A DNA stretch of 18,970 nucleotides from Promicromonosporaceae bacterium (GCA_009780755.1 WQZL01000024.1:1-18970); one strand, 5' to 3'; positions 7,081 through 14,850 are shown, counted from the first letter of the stretch. Made by a program: numbers and translations. The notes: generated by a model not told the origin, from the letters alone.

Positions 7081-10000
7081 TCTGGTGGGGTGAAGGGTTT
7101 GGGGTGAGAGGTTCCACGCGTCGAGCCGCAGCTCGCGGGCGGTAAGCGGCACGCCGTCGAAGCGGGCAGTGATGATGCGGGTTTTGCCGGGCAGCAACGG
7201 GGCCGGGTCTAGGTGGAGGCGAAGGTAGCCAGGCGCTCCGGCGGGCCGGGGGTCGGATACTCCCAGGCCGACGAGGGCGATAGGGCCGGTGTTGGTTATT
7301 TCGATGTGCCAGGTTTCCGTTGTCTCTAGGTTCTGCGACTCCGCTTCTCCATCGCTCCGCTCAGAATGATGTTGGTCGGAGGTGGTTTGCACCTTCGCTT
7401 GGGCCTCGCCGATGGGGAGGTCACACAGCGGCCCCCAGTCTTCCGTAAGGCTCGCCAGCATCACCTCCTCATCGACGAGCATCCCGGCGGCGTCCCGCCA
7501 CTGTGCGACCCAGGCACACATAAGGTCGCCGCCAGTGCGGGAGCCTGTTGTCAGGCTTTCGGCGGGCACTCTCAGCGTGCCCACCTCGGTCGGGTTGCCA
7601 ACCTCGCTTAGTGGCCAGTCGCGCTGAGCGAGGATGGCGCCGGTCAGATCGACCAGGGCAAGGCTGAGCGTGCCTCCGGTCGGGGCCGGGTCACTTTGGT
7701 CGGCCCACACCCAGGCGGTGGCGGCCAGCTCGGGGCAGCCCTGCCAAACCGCGCGCTCTACCTGAAGTGTCGCCCGACGCTTGGTAAAGGCGCGGCGCAC
7801 CGCGTGATACGCGGGTTTAGCGTCGCCGTAATACTCGACGACGGCGGTGCACCAGGCATTCGGGAAGCTCTCGGCCAACTGCCACGGCAGCACCATCGAG
7901 CAGCGCGGCGACCGCCGCAAATCGGCCTCCACGGCATAACCCAGCCCGGTGGCCTGCAACAACTGCGAGGCGCGCCGCACTGCGGCCACATCTTCGCGGC
8001 CATCGGCAGCCACCAGGCGGCCGCCAAAGAGCGCGTGTACCTGCGGGGCGTTGTTCCACCATTCACCAAGATGCCGCATCAACGGGTTGGTGCGGTCGAG
8101 GGGCCGGGGGTCACCGGGAAGCAGCGCGGCGTATTGCCGGGCCGAAGCCATGCCCTCGACGCCGAACTCGGTGTGGGCCAGGCAGGTGCCCGCGTTGTAG
8201 AGCGTGTAGTGGCCGACGAGACCCTGATGCTCCCACGGGCCGTGTACATCGTGCAGGCCGTCTGGGTGCGCCTCGATCACGTCCAGCCGGTTGTGGAACT
8301 TAGGCCCGGTGGGCGAGGTGGCCACCCAGCGGCGTTCCGGATCGAGGCGCGCCAGCTCCTCGGCGATGGCGGTTAGTGCCGCCGATCCCTTAGTGGTCAA
8401 CGGCACGCCGTCAAGGTCGAGTTCGTTGCCGCCGCCCCACAGCACCAGGGAGGGATGATGACCGCGTTCCTTGACCGCCGAGCGGGCAGCTTCCCGCATC
8501 AGCGCCACAAATTCGGGGGTCTCCGCGGGGGCCGATTGCATCCCGGAGGAGGACTGGGAGAACTCCTGCCAGATCAGCAGTCCCAGCTCGTCGGCCAGGT
8601 CGTAGAAGTCTTCCGTTTCGATCAGTCCGCCGCCCCAGATGCGCACTATCGCCCCGCCCGAATCGCGGGCCAGCGTCAGCAGATGCCGCAGGCGCTCGCG
8701 GGAAATTTCGCCATAGAGAGCATCGGCGGGCGCCCAGTTCCACCCCGTTAGCTTCACGGGGCGGCCATTTACGCGCAGGCTGTATGGCTCGGCGCCCTCC
8801 GGGGAGCCGGGGTTTACCTCCCAGACGACCTCCCGGAAGCCGATCTGGCGCCGCCACACGGGCGCGCCGCCAACCAGCAGCGTCACCTCATAGCGGTGCT
8901 GGTCGCCCAGACCGTGCGGCCACCACCGGCGGGGTTGCGGGACTACGGCGGTCAGGTCGATCTCTGCCCGCCCCTCCGGGCCGACGAACACCTCGGTTGC
9001 CGGGGCGGCCATCTCCCCGTCAATCATCACCGCGACCGGCAGGTGACCACCGGGAGTGGTGCGCAGGTGCCCATGAACCCGCACCTCGCCGATGAGGGCG
9101 CCATCGGCGGTGGCGCGCAGACCGGTGGTGGCCCAGGTGCCGCCATCTACTACCGTCCCGACGACGATGCGCAGCGGCCCCCACACTCCCTGATGCACGA
9201 GACGGGGGCAGAAATCCCAGCCGTAGGTCATACGCGGGGCATGAACCTGCACCTCGCCGGTGCGGCCCACCTGCGGTTGCGACTCCGGGGCCGGGGCGAG
9301 TACCAGCGCGATTCGATGCTCCCCGCCGTCTTTGAGCAGGTCCGTGACATCGAAGCGGTTGCGGCCGAACGGCCCGGTGGCAACGCCCACCTCTTGTCCA
9401 TCAACAAACACCCGCGCACTGGGGTCCACGGCGTCGAGTTCCAAAAAGGCCACCTCATCGGAACCAAGCGGTCTCGCCAGGCTCACGCTGCGGCGATACA
9501 CCCAGTGTCGCTCGCTAACCCATTCCGATAGCTTCGAGTCGCGGCCAACATAGGGGGAGGCGACCTCCTCGGCTCGCAGCAGGTCACCGCGCACGGAACT
9601 TGGCAGCCGAGCCGGGAGCCAGCCGGGGGTACGAGCCGCCGTGGCTGCGGCATCCGCCACATTGTTCCCAGCCGTCGGTAGCGGCGCATCCACATACCAG
9701 CGCCAGGTCTCCCCCAGGGCCTCGCGGATTAGCCAGTCTCCGCCCAGGTCGATGTTCACTTGATTTTCCTGTCGGTCTCGGGTCGCCCAGTCGAAGCCTT
9801 GCGCCTGGTCGGGGGTTGTCGTTTCGGCAATTTCTGTCTCGGTGGCCTCGCCGAAACCGGCCTGGACGAGAATGGCTCGCGCGAAGGCGGTTACCGGCGG
9901 ACGCAGCACGTCGCTTGCCAGGTCTGCGTAGGCCACCGCGCTGGCGATGACGGCGCTTGTGGCAACCGTGACCTCGTCGTCGTTAAGGGGGGCGCCGTCG

Positions 10001-11181
10001 CGCAGCAATTCCAACAGGTGGCAGGAGCGCAGCGTCAGGTCACCAGCCGCCGCGAGCGCCCGCGCCCAGGGCGCCCACACCGGGGAGATGGCGAGGGTGG
10101 TTCCGGCGGCGACCATCTGCCCGCCGCAGGCGACAATGAAACGGTGAGAGTCTGGGTTCGGCGACTCCGCATCGCTTCGCGCAGAATGACGTGCCGGGTG
10201 GTTGAGTAGGCCCGTCAGGGCCGTGTCGAAACCATTCTTGACAGTTTCTAGCGCGGCCTCGAATTCGGGCCAGCGGGGGGCCGAGGGTGGCCAGCCGCCG
10301 CAGGCTAGGGCCAGCACGGCCAGATCGTCGGAGGGCACGCCCGTCAGCTCGGCCACTCGCTCGATGGCTCGCCGCCAGGCGACCTCTGGCACGTAGGCGG
10401 CCGGGTATTTAGCGTATTCGCCTACCGTGGCGATGGCGATCAGCGACGGCAGCGCCTGAATCATCGGGTTGGCCAGGATGCCGTGCAGCGAGGCGGGGCT
10501 GGCCGGACGATTCACCAGCGGCCCGAGAAAGAGCCGATCCATCGCAAAATCGTTCACCGGAAAGTTGTCCCACAGCACCAGGTTTCGTCCGATAGCCGCT
10601 CGGGCGCCGACTGCCTGCTCGGCGGTCACCTCGCCGACCACCACATCTGAGCCGGTCCACAAGAGCAGCGTGTCGGCGGGGATGCTCTGCGCCAGGCCGT
10701 CCCGGTAGGGGGAGGGGGCCGTGCCCGCGTAGTCGGTGGGGCATACCAGCAGCGGGCGACCAATCGCGTCGGCCACCTGACGGGCCAGCTCGCCGTGGGT
10801 GCGTCCGGCTGCCTCGGTCTGTTCGGGGATGTCATCGAAGAACAGGGCGAAGTCGGCGATGCCCGCCGCCTGGAGGCTGCCCACCTTGGCGAGCAGGGCC
10901 GCCACCTCCGCGCTGTCTGCGGCATTGATGCCGTAGGGGTGCAGGGCGTAGATGAAGCGAATGCCTAAGCCCACGGCGGCCTGTGCCAGCTCGGTCAGCT
11001 GCGCGGGATTGGGGTAAGGCTCACGCCACTTCATCCGGTGGTAGGGGTCATCCTTGGGGCCGTACAGGTAGGTGTTTAGACCTGACTCGGCGGCAAAGCG
11101 CAGCACCGTCAGCCGTTCGGCGGGAGTCCAGGCCGGGCCGTAGTAGCCCTCGACGATGCCCCACATCGCAAAGCCGCCCAT
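7078..11181 (-). CDS. GH84 beta-N-acetylglucosaminidase / GH2 beta-mannosidase-like fusion
   Basis: A 1367-residue two-enzyme fusion with no signal peptide. Residues 6-290 are a GH84 (O-GlcNAcase/NagJ-type) barrel: WGIVEGYYGPAWTPAERL (7-24), LYGPKDDPYHRMKWREPYP (39-57), the catalytic Asp pair in FALFFDDIPE (Asp116-Asp117) and WDNFPVND (204-211). A helical region follows to about 450. GH2 begins near 474: a sugar-binding sandwich (474-670), an Ig-like part (to about 790), then a barrel with KLTGWNWAPADALYG (810-824), acid/base Glu920 in LWGGGNELD and nucleophile Glu1005 in AHTEFGVEG; a beta domain ends the protein. Each half is near full length for its family and keeps its catalytic residues. 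GH84 removes terminal beta-GlcNAc; this GH2 subgroup resembles beta-mannosidases, but its substrate is less sure. The start ATG has GGAAGGA upstream. It follows the transporter genes, so it presumably acts on the imported sugar. Two short repeats are inserted in frame. Confidence 0.92.
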   Translation of the reverse strand: MGGFAMWGIVEGYYGPAWTPAERLTVLRFAAESGLNTYLYGPKDDPYHRMKWREPYPNPAQLTELAQAAVGLGIRFIYALHPYGINAADSAEVAALLAKVGSLQAAGIADFALFFDDIPEQTEAAGRTHGELARQVADAIGRPLLVCPTDYAGTAPSPYRDGLAQSIPADTLLLWTGSDVVVGEVTAEQAVGARAAIGRNLVLWDNFPVNDFAMDRLFLGPLVNRPASPASLHGILANPMIQALPSLIAIATVGEYAKYPAAYVPEVAWRRAIERVAELTGVPSDDLAVLALACGGWPPSAPRWPEFEAALETVKNGFDTALTGLLNHPARHSARSDAESPNPDSHRFIVACGGQMVAAGTTLAISPVWAPWARALAAAGDLTLRSCHLLELLRDGAPLNDDEVTVATSAVIASAVAYADLASDVLRPPVTAFARAILVQAGFGEATETEIAETTTPDQAQGFDWATRDRQENQVNIDLGGDWLIREALGETWRWYVDAPLPTAGNNVADAAATAARTPGWLPARLPSSVRGDLLRAEEVASPYVGRDSKLSEWVSERHWVYRRSVSLARPLGSDEVAFLELDAVDPSARVFVDGQEVGVATGPFGRNRFDVTDLLKDGGEHRIALVLAPAPESQPQVGRTGEVQVHAPRMTYGWDFCPRLVHQGVWGPLRIVVGTVVDGGTWATTGLRATADGALIGEVRVHGHLRTTPGGHLPVAVMIDGEMAAPATEVFVGPEGRAEIDLTAVVPQPRRWWPHGLGDQHRYEVTLLVGGAPVWRRQIGFREVVWEVNPGSPEGAEPYSLRVNGRPVKLTGWNWAPADALYGEISRERLRHLLTLARDSGGAIVRIWGGGLIETEDFYDLADELGLLIWQEFSQSSSGMQSAPAETPEFVALMREAARSAVKERGHHPSLVLWGGGNELDLDGVPLTTKGSAALTAIAEELARLDPERRWVATSPTGPKFHNRLDVIEAHPDGLHDVHGPWEHQGLVGHYTLYNAGTCLAHTEFGVEGMASARQYAALLPGDPRPLDRTNPLMRHLGEWWNNAPQVHALFGGRLVAADGREDVAAVRRASQLLQATGLGYAVEADLRRSPRCSMVLPWQLAESFPNAWCTAVVEYYGDAKPAYHAVRRAFTKRRATLQVERAVWQGCPELAATAWVWADQSDPAPTGGTLSLALVDLTGAILAQRDWPLSEVGNPTEVGTLRVPAESLTTGSRTGGDLMCAWVAQWRDAAGMLVDEEVMLASLTEDWGPLCDLPIGEAQAKVQTTSDQHHSERSDGEAESQNLETTETWHIEITNTGPIALVGLGVSDPRPAGAPGYLRLHLDPAPLLPGKTRIITARFDGVPLTARELRLDAWNLSPQTLHPTR
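7331..7369 (-). repeat. Dispersed short repeat inserted in frame, copy 1 (39 bases)
   Basis: On the coding strand it starts TCATTCTGAGCGGAGCGATG and continues to CGGAGTCGCAGAA. It encodes the hydrophilic stretch HSERSDGEAESQN (residues about 1272-1284) near the C-terminus of the fusion. It matches copy 2 at 10157-10189 apart from a 6-base insertion and three substitutions. The CATTCTGAGCG...GAGTCGCAGAA pattern is that of an interspersed repeat usually found between genes in many bacteria. Confidence 0.8.
10157..10189 (-). repeat. Dispersed short repeat inserted in frame, copy 2 (33 bases)
   Basis: On the coding strand it starts TCATTCTGCGCGAAGCGATG and continues through CGGAGTCGCCGAA. It encodes HSARSDAESPN (residues about 332-342), just after the GH84 catalytic barrel. 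Both copies are multiples of three bases and in the same reading frame and orientation, so they add peptide without breaking the gene. Confidence 0.8.
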
Positions 11182-11205
11182 ATCGCATCCTTCCCCTACG
11201 TATGC

Positions 11206-11244
11206 GGGCGGCGGGGCCGCCCCAGTTGTCCGGCCCCACCGCCC
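11206..11244 (-). terminator. GC-rich hairpin between permease and hydrolase genes (possible attenuator)
   Basis: Arms 11206-11219 and 11231-11244 are complementary at 13 of 14 positions with an 11-base loop. The hairpin begins 7 bases after the MalG-like stop codon and ends about 25 bases before the GH84-GH2 start. There is no U-tract, so it would be a factor-dependent or partial terminator, or a block to 3' exonuclease, and not a classic intrinsic terminator. It may lower hydrolase expression relative to the transporter. Confidence 0.6.
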
Positions 11245-11251
11245 AGGTTGG

Positions 11252-12184
11252 TTAACCCTTGGCGCCCGTCGTGGCTATGCCATCGACGAACTGTTTTTGA
11301 CCGATGAAGAACAAGATGATGAGCGGCAGCGTCGTGATGACGGCCGCGGTGACCACCAGTTCCCAGTTGGCCTCGCCACCACCGCCAGCCCCAAACCGGG
11401 CAACGATGGAGGCCAAGCCGCGCGGCACGGTCCAGGTGGAGGAATCCTGTAGGTAAATCAGCGCCCGTTGCAGCTCGTTCCAGGCGGCGTTCGCCTCGAA
11501 GAGCAGCGTGACGATGAAGGCGGGCCGGGCCAGCGGGAAGGCGATCTTCCAGAAGATGCGCCAGTTTCCGGCCCCGTCAATCCGGGCCGCCTCGAAGGTG
11601 TCTCGCGGCAGGCGACGGAAGAATTGCCGCAGCATGAAGATGTAGAAGGCCGAACCGAAGAGATTCCCGGCCCACATCGGCATCATTCCGCTCATGGGCG
11701 CCCGGTGGCCGACCATACCTATGCCGCTCCAGATCAGGAACTGCGGGATCATGGTGACCACGCCGGGCAGCATCATGGTGGCCAGCACGATGCCGAAGAT
11801 ACGGTCGCGCCACTTGAACTGGAAGTAGGTGAAGCCCCAGGCCACCAGGCCCGACGATATGGTCACCGAAATGGCGGCCAGGGCCGTGATGAGGATCGAG
11901 TTGAACAGCCAGCGACCGATGGGGGCCGCCTGCCAGACGGTTAGATAGTTCTCCGGCTGGAAGGTATCTGGGATTAGGCGGTTGTCGAATACCTGACCGC
12001 GTGGCTTAAACGACGCCGAGACGAGCCAGATAAACGGGTAGATGAAGATGGCCGAGCAGGCCAGCAGCATCAGGTAGTTGAACGCCTGTCGCCAGGTGAG
12101 TCGCTGCCGGATCGACCGAAGCTTGGCCCGGCGGCTCAGCTTGGTTGAGGCGGGCGGGGTGTCATGCGTGGTTGTGGCGCTCAT
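11252..12184 (-). CDS. ABC sugar transporter permease, MalG-like
   Basis: A 310-residue inner-membrane subunit of a CUT1-type carbohydrate importer. A basic N-terminal tail is followed by about six hydrophobic segments (the first is YLMLLACSAIFIYPFIWLV, about residues 37-55). The cytoplasmic EAA loop that docks on the ATPase is clear: FEAARIDGAGNWRIFWKIAF (about 198-217). The family's C-terminal end, QKQFVDGIATTGAKG, is intact. The start codon overlaps the stop of the MalF-like gene by one base (TGATG), which implies translational coupling. No ATPase gene is in the window, as is usual when a shared MsmK/UgpC-type ATPase serves several importers. The substrate is inferred only from the downstream hydrolases. 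Confidence 0.95.
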   Translation of the reverse strand: MSATTTHDTPPASTKLSRRAKLRSIRQRLTWRQAFNYLMLLACSAIFIYPFIWLVSASFKPRGQVFDNRLIPDTFQPENYLTVWQAAPIGRWLFNSILITALAAISVTISSGLVAWGFTYFQFKWRDRIFGIVLATMMLPGVVTMIPQFLIWSGIGMVGHRAPMSGMMPMWAGNLFGSAFYIFMLRQFFRRLPRDTFEAARIDGAGNWRIFWKIAFPLARPAFIVTLLFEANAAWNELQRALIYLQDSSTWTVPRGLASIVARFGAGGGGEANWELVVTAAVITTLPLIILFFIGQKQFVDGIATTGAKG

Positions 12185-13158
12185 CAGCTATCCCCCGAGT
12201 AGAAGACCATCCGTTTGGAAACCGCCCACTGGATGCCCGTGATAATCATGATGATGACGAACAGCACCCAGGCCATAGCCGAGGCGTAGCCCATGCGGAA
12301 GTTTCGGAAGGCCATTTCGAAGAGGTGAATCGAGTAAAAGAGCGCGCCCTCGTTGCGGAAGGCGTCGGCCCCACCACCGAAGAATGCGGTGTATGCCTCG
12401 GAGAAGGTTTGCAGCGCGCCGATTGTGTTGACGATGAACACGAAGAAGATTTGCGGGGAGATCAGGGGCAGCGTCACCGACCAGAACTGGCGTAGGGCGC
12501 CCGCCCCGTCAACGCGGGCCGACTCGTATAACTCCTTTGGCACATCCTTTAGCGCCGCCAGCAAGATTAGCGAGGTGCCACCCACCGTCCACAGCGACAT
12601 GAGTACCAGGCCGGGCCGCACCCAGAAGGGATCGACGGTCCAGTTGGGGCCATTGACGCCGAAGAGGCCCAGCAGTTGGTTGATGAGTCCTTGGTGGCCA
12701 TTGAATAGCAGCAGGAAGAGTACGCCGACAGCCACCGGCGGTGTCATACGCGGCAGGAAGAAGGTGGTGCGGAAGAAGCCGGTGCCCATTGTCGCCTTGT
12801 GCAACAGCAGGGCCAGTAGCAGGGCCACGATCAGGCTCAGTGGCACCGACATGATGGCGAACTGGAAGGTGTTCGACAGCGTCCGGGGGATGCGAGGATC
12901 CTCCATCATGCGCTGGTAGTTCTCCAGCCCAACGAACCGCGGCGCGTTGATGTTGTCGAAGTTGGTTAGCGACAGGTAGAAGCTGTAGATCATCGGCCAG
13001 ACGGTGAACACCAGGAAGCCAAAAAGCCAGGGGCTAATGAACAGCATCGCCGCGATCAGGTTACGTCGCTTCGTGGTCAGCCGCAGGCGACGCTTTTCCG
13101 GGGACACGGGCGTGCCCGGGGAAACCCCGGGCACGCCCTCGATCGTGCTGACCGACAC
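12184..13158 (-). CDS. ABC sugar transporter permease, MalF-like
   Basis: A 324-residue partner permease of the same CUT1 importer. After a short cytoplasmic N-terminus come about six membrane segments, starting NLIAAMLFISPWLFGFLVF (about 33-51), and the EAA loop YESARVDGAGALRQFWSVTL (about 215-234). The GTG start lies 2 bases after the binding-protein stop and lacks a clear Shine-Dalgarno, so it likely depends on ribosomes arriving from the preceding gene. Codons 7-17 (GVPGVSPGTPV) are encoded by a perfect 14-base inverted repeat, which may limit that coupling. A GTG immediately after the hairpin (VSPEKRRL) is a possible alternative start. Confidence 0.94.
   Translation of the reverse strand: MSVSTIEGVPGVSPGTPVSPEKRRLRLTTKRRNLIAAMLFISPWLFGFLVFTVWPMIYSFYLSLTNFDNINAPRFVGLENYQRMMEDPRIPRTLSNTFQFAIMSVPLSLIVALLLALLLHKATMGTGFFRTTFFLPRMTPPVAVGVLFLLLFNGHQGLINQLLGLFGVNGPNWTVDPFWVRPGLVLMSLWTVGGTSLILLAALKDVPKELYESARVDGAGALRQFWSVTLPLISPQIFFVFIVNTIGALQTFSEAYTAFFGGGADAFRNEGALFYSIHLFEMAFRNFRMGYASAMAWVLFVIIMIITGIQWAVSKRMVFYSGDS
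13108..13138 (-). repeat. Perfect 14-base inverted repeat (hairpin) at the start of the MalF-like gene
   Basis: Arms 13108-13121 and 13125-13138 are exact reverse complements with a 3-base spacer (AAA on plus, UUU in the transcript); 13 of the 14 pairs in the stem are G-C or C-G except for one T-A. It lies 22 bases downstream of the binding-protein stop codon, inside the first codons of the MalF-like gene. It resembles in position the hairpins that separate binding-protein and permease genes in other import operons. No U-tract follows. Confidence 0.9.
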
Positions 13159-13160
13159 GC

Positions 13161-14540
13161 TTAGTCTCGGTCTTCCATCCGCGCCCAGCCCTCGTCGAGC
13201 GCGCGCTGCGCCTCGGCTTGGCCCTGAGCCAGCGAGTCACGGGCGGTCATGGTGCCCTGCAACACGCGGTTGACCGAGTCAACCCAGGCCTGACGGAATT
13301 CCTGGTCGGCCGGCAGCGGCGGCATGAAGAAGTGGTGGTCGGCAGCCGTGTACATCGCAGCGATGGCCGAATCCCACACCGCAGAGCCAGACGGGACGAT
13401 GAAGGCATCCCGGATGGCGCGGTCGGCGGTGGTGTTGGCGGTGAGCAGGCCGGTGAAGACACCGCCCTCGCCAGCAATGCGGTCGGCGCGAACCTGGGCG
13501 GCAGCCATCCAGGAATCAACCTCAACCATGTTGGCAATGAAGCGACAGGCCGCAGCCGGGTTCTCGGCGCCAACCGGAATGGCCCAGCTAGAACCGGTGG
13601 AGAAGGCGATGGGCTGACCCGTCTGCCGCGACATGAACGGCGAAACCGCGAGCGGGATGTCCGGGGTGGCCCCCATCAGCACGTTCATGTACCACTGCTC
13701 CATCGTGAACGCGCCCATAGCGTTGGTGGCGAACTGGTTGCCCTCGCCCCAGAAGTCGGCTGCATCACGCAGCGACATGACGTCGGCGAAGCCGTTGTTG
13801 CCATCCATCAGGCTAAGCGCGAACTCCAGCGCCTCCAGCACCTCGGGGGTGTCGATCATGGCGGTGCGACCGTCATCGGAGACCAGCTGGCCGCCGTTGG
13901 AGACAACCCACAGCGGGAAGTGTTCGGGGATACGGGAGTCGATACCGATGACCGCTAGGCGACCACCCTCGACCACATGCAGAGCCTCGTTGGCAACGGT
14001 CATGCGCTCCCAGTCGGAGCCGTTGACGTCGTTGAGCGTCAGGCCGGCGGCGGCCAGCAGGTCGCCGTTGGCCATCGTGAGCTGCACCTGGTTGAACTCC
14101 GGCACGCCGAAGATCTGCTCATTGAAGGTGACCTGCGCCAAGGCGGCCTGGTTGAAGTCATCCAGGTTGATGCCTTCAGCCGCGATGCAGGCGTCCAGCG
14201 GCATGATCGCCCCCAGCGAGGCGAGGGTGCCGATGAAGTCACCGCGGTTGAAGTAGATCAGGTCGGGGGGGTTGCCTGCCGAGTTGGCCGCCAGGAAGGC
14301 TTGGATGTCGAATCCACCCTCGCTTGGCCGGACGTGGGCGGGGTAGATCGCCGCATCGGCGATGTCCCAGCGGGTCTGACCGATTTCGTCCGGGTCACTA
14401 AAGCCCATCAGAGTCAGTTCTGCTGCTTCGAGGTCGCCGCCGAACTCGGCGTCGCCCCCATCGGTTCCTTGCGCGCAGGCGCCGAGCAGCAAAATGCCCA
14501 TCGCGACTGCGCCAATCAAGGTTGTCTTACGATTTCTCAT
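13161..14540 (-). CDS. ABC sugar transporter solute-binding lipoprotein
   Basis: A 459-residue extracellular substrate-binding protein of family 1 (MalE/UgpB-like). The N-terminus is a lipoprotein signal: MRNRK, a hydrophobic stretch, then the lipobox LGAC with Cys22 as the lipidated residue, followed by a flexible QGTDGGDAEFGGD linker. The body shows family features such as NPPDLIYFNRGDFIGTLASLG, FGVPEFNQVQL and GAFTMEQWYM. It is first in the leftward operon, preceded by a strong ribosome site (GGAGG, 8 bases before the ATG) and a leader of about 140 bases. It would capture the glycan outside the membrane and pass it to the two permeases. The substrate cannot be read directly. Confidence 0.95.
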   Translation of the reverse strand: MRNRKTTLIGAVAMGILLLGACAQGTDGGDAEFGGDLEAAELTLMGFSDPDEIGQTRWDIADAAIYPAHVRPSEGGFDIQAFLAANSAGNPPDLIYFNRGDFIGTLASLGAIMPLDACIAAEGINLDDFNQAALAQVTFNEQIFGVPEFNQVQLTMANGDLLAAAGLTLNDVNGSDWERMTVANEALHVVEGGRLAVIGIDSRIPEHFPLWVVSNGGQLVSDDGRTAMIDTPEVLEALEFALSLMDGNNGFADVMSLRDAADFWGEGNQFATNAMGAFTMEQWYMNVLMGATPDIPLAVSPFMSRQTGQPIAFSTGSSWAIPVGAENPAAACRFIANMVEVDSWMAAAQVRADRIAGEGGVFTGLLTANTTADRAIRDAFIVPSGSAVWDSAIAAMYTAADHHFFMPPLPADQEFRQAWVDSVNRVLQGTMTARDSLAQGQAEAQRALDEGWARMEDRD

Positions 14541-14673
14541 GCCGTGTTCCTCCAGGTTTAGGGGCGAGTATGCCTGCTGACTTCACTGCTCAGCGGACAG
14601 CCTCCTTCGGACAACTCTCTGCGATGTCGGGGGCGCCGACTAGACGGGGTTGTCGTCTGGTGATGATCGGCTA

Positions 14674-14687
14674 TGACATCGTTCCCC
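14674..14687 (-). promoter_or_regulatory. Candidate LacI-type operator O1 (leftward promoter)
   Basis: On the minus strand GGGGAACGATGTCA matches the general LacI/GalR operator pattern TGNNANCGNTNNCA at seven of eight fixed positions. It shares GGGAACG with O2 and covers the predicted leftward start point. It overlaps a second, longer imperfect palindrome at 14680-14697 (14 of 18 positions symmetric). Confidence 0.5.
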
Positions 14688-14688
14688 T

Positions 14689-14718
14689 ATGAGAACGTAC
14701 CCAGGTCGCTATTGTCAA
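14689..14718 (-). promoter_or_regulatory. Leftward promoter for the transport/hydrolase operon
   Basis: The minus strand has a perfect -35 box TTGACA (14713-14718), an 18-base spacer and a -10 box TCTCAT (14689-14694; 4 of 6 matches). The predicted start point, near 14682, lies inside operator O1 and gives a leader of about 142 bases. Confidence 0.5.
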
Positions 14719-14831
14719 CCTCACCCGGCTCGCGTGACCATCTTGTGACCTTTTCCGGTCGCGATAAGTATGTGCATGGGATAACGCGCCTTCGCGCCGC
14801 GTGGCCCTGGCCCGATGTGATGGCTATCCTG

Positions 14832-14837
14832 TATGCT
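14832..14837 (+). promoter_or_regulatory. Candidate -10 box for a leaderless aldolase transcript
   Basis: TATGCT (TATNNT core) ends 6 bases before GTG 14844, the spacing that would start the RNA at the initiation codon itself. No good -35 box is seen. An alternative is TATCCT at 14825-14830. Confidence 0.35.
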
Positions 14838-14850
14838 GGGAACGTGCCCA
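14837..14850 (+). promoter_or_regulatory. Candidate LacI-type operator O2 (rightward promoter)
   Basis: TGGGAACGTGCCCA is symmetric at 12 of 14 positions around a central CG and matches TGNNANCGNTNNCA at seven of eight fixed positions. It covers the predicted rightward start point and the aldolase GTG codon. Confidence 0.55.

Larger units (their letters stand above)
14541..14843. promoter_or_regulatory. Divergent intergenic regulatory region
   Basis: The 303 bases between the binding-protein and aldolase genes hold control signals for both operons: a leftward promoter, a leftward leader of about 140 bases, two LacI-type operator candidates, and a weak rightward promoter. The leader contains an AAGGAGG (14601-14607, minus) that has no start codon at a usable distance. 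GTGACC is directly repeated at 14734 and 14745, one helical turn apart. A long open frame from ATG 14673 through this region into the aldolase has no homology and no ribosome site, so I treat it as non-coding. Confidence 0.7.

Noticed and set aside
7081..7117. Longer GH1 start at 7117 (MEPLTPNPSPHQ...)
   Set aside because: This is an out-of-frame reading of the GH84-GH2 C-terminus. GTG 7066 has a good ribosome site and the normal GH1 N-terminus.
14601..14607. AAGGAGG in the leader of the binding-protein gene as a leader-peptide signal
   Set aside because: The nearest in-range start (GTG at 14586) is 14 bases away, too far for efficient initiation; no peptide of a known attenuator type follows.
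14673..14843. Upstream extension of the aldolase frame from ATG 14673
   Set aside because: No ribosome site, no homology, and it would cross the promoter and operator region.
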